NCBI RefSeq assembly: GCF_023094165.1
Contig: NZ_JALMDK010000001.1
Location: 1 to 64,000 of the forward strand
Length of the DNA stretch: 64,000 nucleotides
Source: Crossiella sp. S99.2
Lineage (GTDB): Bacteria; Actinomycetota; Actinomycetes; Mycobacteriales; Pseudonocardiaceae
Direction: 5' to 3'
The notes under the pieces are model-generated. The model was not told the DNA's origin, made no database searches, and was given only the letters and a program-made list of their open reading frames with translations. This document shows, piece after piece, positions 53,170-62,681 of this stretch (its first letter is position 1; each line of letters starts with the position of its first letter). Position numbers and translations under genes: made by a program.

Positions 53170-55419
53170 ATGGACCCGTATCCCAAGCCCTCGGATTTCA
53201 CCGAGGTCGAGCGCGCGGTCTGCCGCGCCTTCGCGGTCGGCCGGCAGCTGATCCTCCCACTGGCGGGCGGTCCGGACACCCGGGTGCGGGCCAGCCTGCT
53301 GGCCGGGCTGCTCACCGGGCTCTACCGGCTGCGACCCGCCGGGGTGCCCGCGCTGCGGCTCACCGGCGCGAGCATCACCGGCCGCCTCGATCTGGAGGCG
53401 CTGGACATCCGCACCCTGATCGAGCTGACCCGGTGCAGCTTCGACACCGCGCCCGACCTGCGGATGGCCCAGCTGATCGGCCTGCGCCTGCCGGGCTGCC
53501 GGATGCCCGGTCTCAAGGGCCGCAACCTGCAGATCGACAGCGATCTGGTGCTGGAGGCCGGGTTCACCGCCACCGGCTGCGTCGACCTCACCGACGCCAC
53601 CGTGCGCGGCACCCTGCGGCTGGCCGGCGCGGTGCTGCGCAGCCCGCAGGACCACGCGCTGCTCGGCGCCCGGCTGCGGATCAGCGGTTCGCTGCAGGCC
53701 ACCTCGCTGCGGGCCACCGGCGAGGTGCGGCTGCGCGGGGCCACCGTCAGCGGCAACGTGCACCTGGGCGGCGCGCACCTGAGCAACCCGGGCGCGGACG
53801 CGCTGGAAGGCTCCGGGCTGGTCGTCTCCGGCAACCTGTTCTGCGACGGCGACGGCGGCCGGTTCACCGCCAGCGGCCGGGTGGTGCTCTCCGGCGCCCG
53901 GATCGGCGGGGACGCGGTGTTCACCGGCGCCCGGTTACAGGCCGGGGACTCCGCCGACTCGCCAATGCCGATCCTGCCGCACGGCCAGGCGCACGACGCG
54001 GCCTCACTGGTCGCCGACCGGATCACGGTGGACGGCAACGTGCAGCTCGACGACGGCTTCACCTCGCTGGGCTCGGTGCGGCTGCCCAACGCCAGCATCG
54101 GCGGCTACCTGCGCATGGTCGGCGCCACCCTCGGTCCGGAGTCCGCGCTGGCCGAACTGGAGGAGGAACACGAGAAGCAGCCGGTGCAGCGGTTCCCGGT
54201 GGCCCTGTTCGCCGATGGCATCGAGGTGCGCGGCGACCTGGAGGCCAGGGGCAAGGCGGTCCGGCTGCCCGACGGCCGGTTCGAGCGGCAGGGCGGCATG
54301 CGTGCCTACGGGCAGGTCCGGCTGGTCGACGCGCACGTGCACGGCAGCGCCAGCCTGTCCGGGGTGAAGCTGCACGGGCCCGGCATCGACGTGCTCTTCG
54401 CCGACCGGCTGCGCGTCGGCGGCACCTTGTTCCTGCGCGATCTGGCCGCCCGCGGCTCGGTGCGGCTGCAGAACGCCGCCATCGGCTCCACCCTGGACTG
54501 CTCCGGCGCCAAGCTGGTCGACCCGCGCCGCCGCAACGACGGCTCCATCAAACCCTCGCTGGACGCCCGGGTGGCCACCGTCGGCAAGGACCTGCTCTGC
54601 AGCTGGGGCATGGTGGCCGAGGGCGGGGTGCGGATCCGGCTGGTCGAGGTGGGCAAGATGGTCACCTTCACCGGCTCCGAACTGGGCGGCAGTGATGACG
54701 GCATCGCGCTCAACGCCTACGGCCTGACCGCACAGCAGCTCGTGGTGCGCTTCGGCCGCAAGCCGCTGGGCCGGGTGATCCTGAGCCGGGCCAAGGTGGT
54801 CACGGTCACCGACGGCGAGCTGCTGTGGCAGGCCACCGGCGGGCTCGACCTGGAGGACTTCTCCTACCAGGGCATCGCTGCCGACCCGGACGTCGATGTG
54901 CGCACCCGGCTGACCTGGCTGCGCACGGTGGCCCCGGACTACGCGCCCGGACCCTACGAGCAGCTGGCCAACGTCTACCGGGACGGCGGGCACGAGGAAC
55001 GCGCGGAACGGGTGCTGCTGGAGAAGCAGCGGCACCGCTATACCGAGCTGGGCGTGGCCGGGCGGTTGTGGGGGCTGCTGCAGGAGGTCACCGTGGGCTA
55101 CGGCTACCGGCCGTGGCTGGCGCTGCTGTGGCTGCTGGTGTTCTGGGCGGCTGGCGGCATCTGGTTCAACGAGATGTACAGCGCTGCTCCCGGTCCGCAC
55201 CAATATCCGATCGAGCGCCTGGACTCCGACCAGAACCCGGTGTGGAACCCCTGGCTGCTCGCCGCGGACATGCTGCTGCCGATCGTCACCCTCGGCCAGG
55301 ACAACATGTGGCGGATCACCGGCGCCTCGCAGTGGATATCCGTGGTGCTCACCGCGGTCGGCTGGATTCTCGCCTCCACCGCGGCGGCCGGCGCGACCCG
55401 CGTGTTGAAGCGAAACTGA
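53170..55419 (+). CDS. Beta-solenoid membrane protein of unknown function
   Basis: The 749-residue protein is mostly a long series of short strand repeats (about 60-600), such as LRLTGASITGRLDL, VRLRGATVSGNVHLGGAHL and GRVVLSGARIGGDAVFTGA. These resemble pentapeptide-repeat or polymer-forming solenoids. The C-terminal 130 residues hold three to four membrane helices (WLALLWLLVFWAAGGIW, LLAADMLLPIVTLG, WISVVLTAVGWILAST) preceded by VTVGYGYRPW. Similar actinobacterial proteins are sometimes labelled membrane-associated oxidoreductase, but no nucleotide-binding or redox motif is visible. ATG at 53170 after GGGTGAGA. The solenoid is predicted cytoplasmic because no signal peptide precedes it. Confidence 0.6.
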   Translation: MDPYPKPSDFTEVERAVCRAFAVGRQLILPLAGGPDTRVRASLLAGLLTGLYRLRPAGVPALRLTGASITGRLDLEALDIRTLIELTRCSFDTAPDLRMAQLIGLRLPGCRMPGLKGRNLQIDSDLVLEAGFTATGCVDLTDATVRGTLRLAGAVLRSPQDHALLGARLRISGSLQATSLRATGEVRLRGATVSGNVHLGGAHLSNPGADALEGSGLVVSGNLFCDGDGGRFTASGRVVLSGARIGGDAVFTGARLQAGDSADSPMPILPHGQAHDAASLVADRITVDGNVQLDDGFTSLGSVRLPNASIGGYLRMVGATLGPESALAELEEEHEKQPVQRFPVALFADGIEVRGDLEARGKAVRLPDGRFERQGGMRAYGQVRLVDAHVHGSASLSGVKLHGPGIDVLFADRLRVGGTLFLRDLAARGSVRLQNAAIGSTLDCSGAKLVDPRRRNDGSIKPSLDARVATVGKDLLCSWGMVAEGGVRIRLVEVGKMVTFTGSELGGSDDGIALNAYGLTAQQLVVRFGRKPLGRVILSRAKVVTVTDGELLWQATGGLDLEDFSYQGIAADPDVDVRTRLTWLRTVAPDYAPGPYEQLANVYRDGGHEERAERVLLEKQRHRYTELGVAGRLWGLLQEVTVGYGYRPWLALLWLLVFWAAGGIWFNEMYSAAPGPHQYPIERLDSDQNPVWNPWLLAADMLLPIVTLGQDNMWRITGASQWISVVLTAVGWILASTAAAGATRVLKRN

Positions 55420-55538
55420 ATCAGCTTTAGCCAATTAACTCGATAGAGGGTATTCGGCCGCAGAGTTTGCGGACGGGGTTCTTGATCTGACATGTTCTGC
55501 GTTGTCCAGCTCAAGAATCTCCAGACGGAGGCGTGCAC

Positions 55539-56384
55539 GTGCCGGGTACGGACCAGAATGTCGCGGGGGGTGGCCGAGTGCGTCGGCTGCTGTCCCGGGC
55601 GCTCGTGGTCTCCGGTGGCACGCTGATCGGCTGGCTGATCGCGGCTGGTTCGGCCAACGCCGCGGACCTGGTCCCGGTCGAGCCGGTGACCGACCCGGTG
55701 CAGAGCGTCACGCACGCTCTGGCCGCCTCCACTGACCAGGCCGCTGGCCTGGTCGGCGAGGTCAGGCACGCCGCTGACGAGGGCGTTCGCAGGGCGATCA
55801 GCGAGGCAACCTCGGTGATCAGCCAGCCCGCGCGGCAGGTCAAGGTCGATGGCCCCATCGAAGACGCCGTGCACAACGTGGCCAAGCTGTTCGAGCAGGC
55901 CCCGGTGCTCAGCGAGGTGGCCGAGGCGGTCACCACCGGTTCCGGGCCGTCCTCCCGGATGTACGCCAGGGACGCCGCCTACTTCGAGGGCGCCCCCGCC
56001 GCCGACGCCGAATCCCGTGTGGAGCAGGCGGCGACGGCCCCGGCGGCGAGTCAGCCCGATCGCCACCCCGTTCCGCCTGCGCCGTCCACGGCGCCGGTGC
56101 AGCAGCCAGGCCAGGTCGAGGACGCGCCCCGGCAACAGCCGCAGCCCGTCCAGCCTGGCCTTCCACTCCTCCCGCTGGTTCCGTTGCCGATGCCGGTGCC
56201 GACCAGCAACCCCGGTTCCTGCTCGTGCGGACACGACGGAACTGACGCGGCACTGGTCGCGCTCGGCGGCTACCTGCCGATGCACTCTCTGATGGACACC
56301 ACGCGTGGCCAGCTGGCGGACTCCGCCGCGGCCGACTGCGTGCTCGCCGGGCAGGCCAAGGCACCCGGCACCACCCCCGACTGA
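55539..56384 (+). CDS. Secreted Pro-rich protein of unknown function
   Basis: The 281-residue product starts with a twin-arginine-free signal segment (LLSRALVVSGGTLIGWLIAAGSANA). A helical acidic region (about 45-150, with two amphipathic helices) follows, then a Pro/Gln-rich linker and a hydrophobic LPLLPLVPLPMPVP run, then a short SCSCGHDG motif. The GTG at 55539 has CGGAGG eight bases upstream; GTG at 55533 is possible. It lies 247 bases before the 1054-residue repeat protein, which also has an LP/VP-rich tail, so the two may act together at the cell surface. Family not recognised. Confidence 0.62.
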   Translation: MPGTDQNVAGGGRVRRLLSRALVVSGGTLIGWLIAAGSANAADLVPVEPVTDPVQSVTHALAASTDQAAGLVGEVRHAADEGVRRAISEATSVISQPARQVKVDGPIEDAVHNVAKLFEQAPVLSEVAEAVTTGSGPSSRMYARDAAYFEGAPAADAESRVEQAATAPAASQPDRHPVPPAPSTAPVQQPGQVEDAPRQQPQPVQPGLPLLPLVPLPMPVPTSNPGSCSCGHDGTDAALVALGGYLPMHSLMDTTRGQLADSAAADCVLAGQAKAPGTTPD

Positions 56385-56631
56385 CCACCCCGGCGCGGTA
56401 AGCGACCTCTGTCCTGAGTTCGGCGTGCTGCCGGGGCTTTTCTCTCGGCGCTCCGCTCGCCGTTCTCGCAGGTCGCAGAAATCGCGCCATTCCGGTGCAC
56501 GTCGATTTTATTCGGCGTGCCTGAAATACCCCCAATGACCCGGGTGGCCGATTGCCCCGACGTGAATTCACGTCCGGCCATCCGACCCCATTCCCCCTCC
56601 CGCCAGGGGGAACAACAAAAGGAGATCCACA

Positions 56632-59600
56632 ATGCACATCTGGGCGAAGCGCGGTCTGAAGACCGTACTCGTCACCGGTGGGCTGCTCGCCCTCGGCACT
56701 GGCGTCGCCAGCGCCGGCGAGAACCCCGACGGCGAATCCACTCCCCTGGGCGCCTCGGTCAGCATCCCGGTTCACTTCGACAACAACGCCGTTGGCACCG
56801 CGCTGGGTGAGGTCGACCTCCCGCCGCTGCACAACGAAGCGCTGACCGTCGACACCCGCAAGATCATCCCGAACCTGCCCTTCGGTGGCGCTGCCACCGA
56901 GGCCGGCAAGTCGGTGAAGCTGCCCCAGCTCGGCGGCAAGGGCAAGACCTCGACCAAGGCCGACGACGCCCCCAAGCTGGGCGAAGCCGACCTGCTGCGC
57001 AAGAACCAGATCCACGCTGACGCCGTCGTGCCGGTGATCATCGAGGGCAACGCCATCGCCGCCACCGGCGACGCGGACGTCGAGAACGTCAGCGAGTACA
57101 GCTACAGCAAGCCCGAGGTCGTCGTCACCAACGGCGACAGCGGCAGCATCGCGGGCAACGTGGTCGACGCCGACCTGGTTTCCCCGATCCTGGTGTCGGG
57201 CAACGCGGTCGCCGCGGCGGGCCACGCCGAGGCGCAGAGCGTGTCCATGCTGGAAGCCCAGTCCGGTGGCGACATCGAGACTTCGGGCAAGGACTCCTCG
57301 CTCTCCGGTAACGCCGTTGCCCTGCCGCTGGCCACCCCGGTCCAGCTGACCGGCAACGCCGTCTCCGGTGCCGCGGGTGTCGCCGACACCAACAACGAGT
57401 CCTCGATCGCCGCCGACGCCGGTGGCAACGTCGACTCCGACGGTGAGGGCTCCACCCTCGGCGGCAACATCGGCCACGGCCAGCTGGCCCTGCCGGTGGA
57501 GGGCAACAACAACGCCCTCGTCGTCTTCCCGGTCGGCAACTCGAACGCGACCGGCGCCACCACCGCGGACGCCATCGCGGGTGGGGACAGCGTCACCTCC
57601 GGCTACGACAGCGGCATCGGTGGCAACCTGATCACGCCGAACGTGGCCGGCCCGGTCACCGTGGCGGGCAACGCCCTCGCCTGGGGCGGCCTGGCCGACT
57701 CGGTCTCCGAGTCCACCAGCACCGCGCAGACCGGCGGCCTGCTGATGACCAACGGTGACGAGAGCACCGGCGGTGGCAACATCGTCGACGCCGCGATCGC
57801 CGAGCCCGTCCAGGTGCTGGGCAACTCCGGTGGCTGGGTGTCCAACACGGACGCGCAGCACACCCAGGTGACCGAGTCCGTTGCCGGTGGGGACGCCTTC
57901 ACCAACGGCGACAACGGCATGGTCGCCGGCATCATCGGCTCCGCGCCGCTGACCCTGCCGGCCGAGGTCTCCGCCGTCTCCGGTGGCTGGATCGCCAACG
58001 CCGACTCGGCCGCCAGCACCGACACCACCACCGACGCCGGTGGCCTGATCGGCACCCGCGGCAACGACTCGCTGGTCGCCGGTGACGGCGTCCAGGTGCC
58101 GGTGGCCATCCCGGCCAGCGTCGAGGGCGTGACCGGCGGCTGGATCGTCAACGGCACCGCGCAGTCCACCAGCACCACGGACTCCGAGGCCGGCGGCGAC
58201 AACACCGCGACCGACGACGACGCGCTGGGCAGCGGCAACGCCGTGTCCACCCCGGTCTCCGGCCCGGTGGCCGTGACCGGCAGCACGCTCGGCTGGATCG
58301 TCCGCGGTGAGTCGTGGAGCGAGTACACCGCCGACGTCGTCTCCGGTGGGGACGTGACCGGCAACGGCACCGACGGTGGCCTCTCCGGCAACGTCGTGCA
58401 GACCCCGGTGGCACTGCCCGTCCAGGGCCAGGGCCTCTCCGGTGGCTGGATCGTCGTGTCCGAGGCCGAGTCGGAGAACACCGTGTCCTCCGTGGCCGGT
58501 GGCGACTCGACCTCCGAGGGCTCGCACGGCGTGCTGACCGGCAACCTGATCACCCCCGCGGTGGCCGGGCCGGTCCAGGCCGAGGGCATCGGCGGCGGCT
58601 GGCTGGTCAACTCCAGCGGCGCCGCGGAGAACACCACCGACGCGGTGGCCGGTGGCGACAACACCACCGCCGGTGACATGGGCGGCCTGGCTGGCCTGGT
58701 CGCGACCGCTCCGGTGGCCGTGCCCACCGAGGTCGGTGGCATCGGCGCGGGCTGGATGGTGCTGGCCGACGGCGCCGCGTCCAACGCGGTGACCTCCGAG
58801 GCCGGTGGCGACACCGAGACCAGTGGCGTCAAGGGCACCGGGACCGGGACCGTCGCGAACGTGCCGGTCGCCGCAGTGCTGGAAGCCTCCGGTGACTCGG
58901 TGAACTGGATCGGCACCACCTCCGGTGTGGCCGACAACAGCATTGCCTCCGAGGCCGGCGGCAGCACCGTGACCGACGGTGTCAGCAGCTTCCTCGGCGG
59001 CGACATCCTCACCGCTCCGTTCGGCCCGTACCTCGGGGCCAACGGCCTCGCCGCCTCGCTGACCGGCACGGCCGACGCCGTGGCCGCCAACAAGGTGGAG
59101 AACGAGACCGGTGGCGACCTCGCCACCGCCGGTGACGGTGGCTCGGTGGCAGGCAGCATCGTGAACGTGCCCGTCGGCGCGGCTGCCCAGCCGTTCGGCG
59201 ACGCGATCGCGGCGCTGGCCGTGTCCGACGCGCTGGCCGACAGCAAGGTGGACAGCACCGTCGGCGGCCAGGGCACCACCTCGGGCTCCGAGGGCGGCAG
59301 CCTCTCCGGCTTCAACCTCTTCGCCCCGTTCGGTGCCATCGCGCAGGTCTACGACATCCCGGTCGAGGTCGTCGGCGACGCCATGACCAACGCTTCTGAG
59401 GCCACCGACATGCAGGTTGGCGGCGCCCCCGCCGAGCTGCAGATCCCGGTGACCGACATGGAGCTGGGCAAGAACCTGCCCGGAGTGACGGACGTGCCCT
59501 TCGGGTTCTCCGGCGCCCAGGGCCGCACCGCGGCTCCGGTCAACGGGCCGCTGGGCGTCTCCGGTGGCAAGTTCGGCCTGCCGAGCCTGCTCGACGGTGG

Positions 59601-59796
59601 CCTGATCCCGGCTCTGCCGACCCTGCCGAAGGTCTCGGTGCCCACCCTCCCGGGTGTGCCCGCGGTCCCCGGCGCCGGTCGCCAGGCTGACCTGCCGGGT
59701 CTGGGCGGCGGCCTGCTGCCGACCCTGCCCGCACTGCCCAAGGTGGGCGTTCCGGGAGTTCCGGCCATGCCGAAGCTGCCCTCCGCCACCGCCTGA
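56632..59796 (+). CDS. Giant secreted protein of about fifteen 51-residue chaplin-like repeats
   Basis: The 1054-residue protein has a Sec signal peptide (cut after GTGVASA). A linker follows, then from about residue 163 to 925 some fifteen consecutive repeats of 51-52 residues. Each unit reads roughly TxGxxGxLxGNxVxxPVxxPVxVxGN(A/S), then a Gly/Trp patch (often GGWIV), then a Ser/Thr-rich segment ending (A/G)GGD. The GN..V..PV..PV..GN core is the same pattern as in chaplins, the amyloid surfactant proteins of Streptomyces spores. The chaplin domain itself is about 40 residues and normally occurs once or twice. The C-terminal 120 residues are LP/VP-rich. There is no sortase or membrane anchor. 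ATG follows AAAAGGAGATCC. Function as a surface fibre or hydrophobic sheath is inference. Confidence 0.8.
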   Translation: MHIWAKRGLKTVLVTGGLLALGTGVASAGENPDGESTPLGASVSIPVHFDNNAVGTALGEVDLPPLHNEALTVDTRKIIPNLPFGGAATEAGKSVKLPQLGGKGKTSTKADDAPKLGEADLLRKNQIHADAVVPVIIEGNAIAATGDADVENVSEYSYSKPEVVVTNGDSGSIAGNVVDADLVSPILVSGNAVAAAGHAEAQSVSMLEAQSGGDIETSGKDSSLSGNAVALPLATPVQLTGNAVSGAAGVADTNNESSIAADAGGNVDSDGEGSTLGGNIGHGQLALPVEGNNNALVVFPVGNSNATGATTADAIAGGDSVTSGYDSGIGGNLITPNVAGPVTVAGNALAWGGLADSVSESTSTAQTGGLLMTNGDESTGGGNIVDAAIAEPVQVLGNSGGWVSNTDAQHTQVTESVAGGDAFTNGDNGMVAGIIGSAPLTLPAEVSAVSGGWIANADSAASTDTTTDAGGLIGTRGNDSLVAGDGVQVPVAIPASVEGVTGGWIVNGTAQSTSTTDSEAGGDNTATDDDALGSGNAVSTPVSGPVAVTGSTLGWIVRGESWSEYTADVVSGGDVTGNGTDGGLSGNVVQTPVALPVQGQGLSGGWIVVSEAESENTVSSVAGGDSTSEGSHGVLTGNLITPAVAGPVQAEGIGGGWLVNSSGAAENTTDAVAGGDNTTAGDMGGLAGLVATAPVAVPTEVGGIGAGWMVLADGAASNAVTSEAGGDTETSGVKGTGTGTVANVPVAAVLEASGDSVNWIGTTSGVADNSIASEAGGSTVTDGVSSFLGGDILTAPFGPYLGANGLAASLTGTADAVAANKVENETGGDLATAGDGGSVAGSIVNVPVGAAAQPFGDAIAALAVSDALADSKVDSTVGGQGTTSGSEGGSLSGFNLFAPFGAIAQVYDIPVEVVGDAMTNASEATDMQVGGAPAELQIPVTDMELGKNLPGVTDVPFGFSGAQGRTAAPVNGPLGVSGGKFGLPSLLDGGLIPALPTLPKVSVPTLPGVPAVPGAGRQADLPGLGGGLLPTLPALPKVGVPGVPAMPKLPSATA
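57118..59420 (+). repeat. Tandem 153-bp coding repeats of the chaplin-like protein
   Basis: About fifteen units of 51 (occasionally 52) codons follow each other without gaps. They differ from one another more than the SdrD-type repeats do, so the array looks old and stabilised by selection. Confidence 0.75.
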
Positions 59797-59861
59797 TCAC
59801 AGGTCCAGGGCCTCTTCCAATTAGTGGGTGCAGGGAGGCCGTAGACCGGTAACACAACTCG

Positions 59862-59898
59862 GGTAGGCCCGGGACGCAGCCAGCGTCCCGGGCCTACC
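59862..59898 (+). terminator. Terminator whose 3' arm contains the next gene's -10 element
   Basis: GGTAGGCCCGGGACGC (59862-59877) and GCGTCCCGGGCCTACC (59883-59898) form a perfect 16-bp stem with an AGCCA loop, followed by TTTGTCTT. The 3' arm includes most of TACCTT (59895-59900), six bases before the ATG of the BtuF-like gene. Confidence 0.75.
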
Positions 59899-59906
59899 TT
59901 TGTCTT

Positions 59907-60806
59907 ATGCGGATCGTGTCCCTGCTGCCCGCGGCCACCGACATCCTCGCCGTGCTCGGCAAGGCCCCGGAGCTGGTCGGCCGCACCCACGAATGCGACT
60001 GGCCAGCCGAGATCGCCACGGTGCCGGTGGTCACCACCAGCGCGATCGACCAGGACCGGATGACCAGCCGGGAGATCTCCGCCGCGGTCGGCGGGCAGCA
60101 CCGGGGCTCCTCGCTCTACGGCCTGGACACCGCCCGTTTCGCCGAGCTGGCCCCCGATCTGGTGCTCACCCAGGACCTGTGCGAGGTCTGCGCGCTGTCC
60201 TACCGCCGGGTGGCCGCCGAACTGCGCGTGCTGGACACCCACACCAGGGTGCTCAGCCTGGAACCACGCACCCTGGCCGAGGTGCTCGGCTGCATCCGCC
60301 TGGTCGGCGCGGAACTCGGCGCCACCGCCGTGGCCGAGACCAGGGTGGCCGAGCTGACCGAGCGGCTGGACGCGGTGCGCGCCGCGGTGGCCGGTCGGCG
60401 CAGGCCCCGGGTGGCCGCGATCGAATGGCTGGATCCGTTGTGGCCTGCCGGGCACTGGGTGCCCGAGCAGATCAGCGTCGCCGGTGGCTTGCCGCTGCTG
60501 GCCACGGCAGGCGAGCACACCGGCGCGATGACCTGGGACACCCTGATCGCCGCCCGCCCGGACGTGATTCTCCTGCTGCCGTGCGGATTTCCGCCCACCC
60601 GGACCATGGCCGAACTGCCCCTGCTCACCGACAATCCACAGTGGACACACGTGGGCGCGGGCGAGGTGTGGGTGCTGGACGGCCCGGCCTACTTCAACCG
60701 GCCGGGCCCCAGGGTGGTGCGCGGCGCGGAGGTGCTCGCCCAGGTGCTGCACGGGATTCCGGCCGGCGAGCCGGTGACCGCGGCGGAGGCCCGGCGGATC
60801 AGCTGA
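59907..60806 (+). CDS. BtuF-like cobalamin/siderophore binding protein without signal peptide
   Basis: This 299-residue protein has the class III periplasmic-binding fold ([52 protein letters not shown]). This subgroup of cobalamin-binding-like proteins occurs in the cytoplasm of many bacteria, with the CEVC motif, and its role is not established. No signal peptide is present, and no permease or ATPase is nearby. The ATG is six bases after TACCTT, so the mRNA is probably leaderless. Its 3' end overlaps the convergent hydrolase by eight bases. Confidence 0.78.
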   Translation: MRIVSLLPAATDILAVLGKAPELVGRTHECDWPAEIATVPVVTTSAIDQDRMTSREISAAVGGQHRGSSLYGLDTARFAELAPDLVLTQDLCEVCALSYRRVAAELRVLDTHTRVLSLEPRTLAEVLGCIRLVGAELGATAVAETRVAELTERLDAVRAAVAGRRRPRVAAIEWLDPLWPAGHWVPEQISVAGGLPLLATAGEHTGAMTWDTLIAARPDVILLLPCGFPPTRTMAELPLLTDNPQWTHVGAGEVWVLDGPAYFNRPGPRVVRGAEVLAQVLHGIPAGEPVTAAEARRIS

Positions 60807-61914
60807 CCGGCCCGCACAGCGCGGTCTCGGCCACCGCCAGCACCCGGGCGAAATCGGCCATCCCGGCCGGTCGCCCGGTGGCCAGCGTGGTCACCGCGCC
60901 GCCGAGTCCGCCGTCCGGCCGCACCAGCACCCCGGACAGCCCGGAGAAACCGTGCATTTCCCCGCCGTGGCCCAGGTAATGCCCACAGGAGAGCGGAAAC
61001 CGCTCCAGCCCGAGCCCGTACTCCGGCGCGGTCGGCCCGCCCGGCACCATCCTGGTCAGCTCCGCCTGCACCGCGGGCGGCAGCAGTTCGCCGCCGAGCA
61101 CCGCGCGGAAGAAGCGGTTCAGCTCGGCCGGGGTGGACACCACCGATCCGGACGCGCCCATATAGGAGCTGTCCAGCTCGGTGACATCGACGAGTTTCTC
61201 CTCCACCGCGAGGTAACCGCGCGGGTGCGGCCCGCGCAGCACGACCTCGTGCGGACGCGGGAAGTAGGTCCGGCGCAGCCCGAGCGGCCGGATCACCTGC
61301 TCGGCGGTCACCTCCGCCCACGGCTGCCCGGTGACCCGCTCGATCACCTGACCCAGCAACAGATAGCCGGTGTTGACGTAGGCCCAGCCCGCACCGGGCC
61401 GGAAGAGCTGCGGCCGGTCCAGCGCATGCCCGACAAGCACCCGAGGGTCGTGCCGGTGGAACCGCCGGGCCACGAAGTCCGCGCCACTGGGCAGCGCCGG
61501 TCCGTAGTCCGGCAGCCCGCTGGTGTGCTGCAGCAGCTGGCGGATCCGGATGTCCCGCCGTCCGCCGCCGTCGTCCCCGCGCAGCACGCCCGGCAGGTAG
61601 TGCTCCACCCGCTCGTCCAGCCCGATCCGCCCGGCCGCGACCAGTCGCAGCACCGTCAGCGCGACGAAGGACTTGCCGATCGACCCGGACCGCAGCTCCC
61701 CCGGCCACGGGACTGGCGCGCCGGAACGCCGATCGCCGACCCCACCCCGGTACAGCCGATCTCGGTCACCCGCGCTGACCGCGGTCAGCACCCCGGGCAG
61801 CCCGCCGGCCACGATCCGGTCCACCCCGCGCTGCACCGCCGACCCCGCGGCCGCGGGCAGCGCGAGCCCGGTGAGCAGCGCCGCGACCACCGGTAACACC
61901 AGCCATTTCCGCAT
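60799..61914 (-). CDS. Secreted serine hydrolase of the beta-lactamase class C / D-Ala-D-Ala carboxypeptidase type
   Basis: The product is about 371 residues with a signal peptide (MRKWLVLP...ALPAAAG). The catalytic SxxK is SIGK ([11 protein letters not shown]), the YxN is YVN in WAYVNTGY, and the third motif is HGG in [11 protein letters not shown]. It probably cleaves D-Ala peptides or esters in the envelope. ATG at 61914 is used; a GTG at 61923 is in frame. Convergent overlap with the BtuF-like gene. Confidence 0.87.
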   Translation of the reverse strand: MRKWLVLPVVAALLTGLALPAAAGSAVQRGVDRIVAGGLPGVLTAVSAGDRDRLYRGGVGDRRSGAPVPWPGELRSGSIGKSFVALTVLRLVAAGRIGLDERVEHYLPGVLRGDDGGGRRDIRIRQLLQHTSGLPDYGPALPSGADFVARRFHRHDPRVLVGHALDRPQLFRPGAGWAYVNTGYLLLGQVIERVTGQPWAEVTAEQVIRPLGLRRTYFPRPHEVVLRGPHPRGYLAVEEKLVDVTELDSSYMGASGSVVSTPAELNRFFRAVLGGELLPPAVQAELTRMVPGGPTAPEYGLGLERFPLSCGHYLGHGGEMHGFSGLSGVLVRPDGGLGGAVTTLATGRPAGMADFARVLAVAETALCGPVS

Positions 61915-62006
61915 GCGTGCCACCGTGCCAGCGATCCGCGGGCTGGTCAGGAGCGGCAGAACCCGTGCGGTGGTGGGCTTTCCCCCACTGCTGACAGGAT
62001 CGGCGC

Positions 62007-62681
62007 ATGCAGCAGGTCATGATCGTCACCGGCGCGTCCGGCGGCATTGGCGCGGCCACCGCCCGGCTCGCGGCGCAGCGCGGCTTCCGGGTGGTGCTCG
62101 CCGCCCGCTCGGCCGGGCCGCTGGAGGCACTCGCCGCCGAACTGGACGGACTCGCCGTGCCCTGCGATGTCGCGCAGTGGCCGCAGGTGCGCGAGCTGGT
62201 GGCCCGGACCGTGCACCGGTTCGGGCGGCTGGACGTGGTCTTCGCCAACGCCGGATACAGCGTGTCCACCAGCTTCCGCACCGAGGCAGGCGCCCCGCCG
62301 GAGCAGTGGCGGGACATGGTGCTGACCAACGTCTACGGCGCCGCGCTCACCGCCAAGGCCGCCCTGCCGGAACTGCTGCGCGCCAACGGCCACCTGGTGC
62401 TCACCGGCTCCGCCGCCGGCCGCGGCATCCGGCCCGGCAACCTGTACTCGGCCACCAAGTGGGCGGTCACCGGCCTGGCCCAGAACATCCGGGCCGAATG
62501 CGCGGGCAGCGGCGTGCGGGTCAGCCTGCTCCAGCCCGGCCTGGTCGACACCGGCGGCATCCCGCCGGAACGCGCCGCCGAACCCAAGCTGACCCCCGAG
62601 GACGTGGCCCGCGCGGTGCTCTACGCGGTCGAGCAGCCACCACACGTCAACGTGGACGAGATCATCCTGCGCCCGGCCTAG
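62007..62681 (+). CDS. Short-chain dehydrogenase/reductase
   Basis: This 224-residue classical SDR has the cofactor motif TGASGGIG (8-15), NAG (about 84-86) and the catalytic YSATK with an upstream Ser in LTGSAAG. NADP or NAD preference and substrate are unknown. The ATG at 62007 follows AGGA. It is divergent from the hydrolase and overlaps the convergent DUF6463-like gene by 20 bases. Confidence 0.9.
   Translation: MQQVMIVTGASGGIGAATARLAAQRGFRVVLAARSAGPLEALAAELDGLAVPCDVAQWPQVRELVARTVHRFGRLDVVFANAGYSVSTSFRTEAGAPPEQWRDMVLTNVYGAALTAKAALPELLRANGHLVLTGSAAGRGIRPGNLYSATKWAVTGLAQNIRAECAGSGVRVSLLQPGLVDTGGIPPERAAEPKLTPEDVARAVLYAVEQPPHVNVDEIILRPA

Noticed and set aside
55930..58527. Open frame of 865 codons antisense to the chaplin-like repeats
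   Set aside because: Its own repeats are simply the complement of the sense repeats; composition is implausible for a protein and no ribosome site precedes it.
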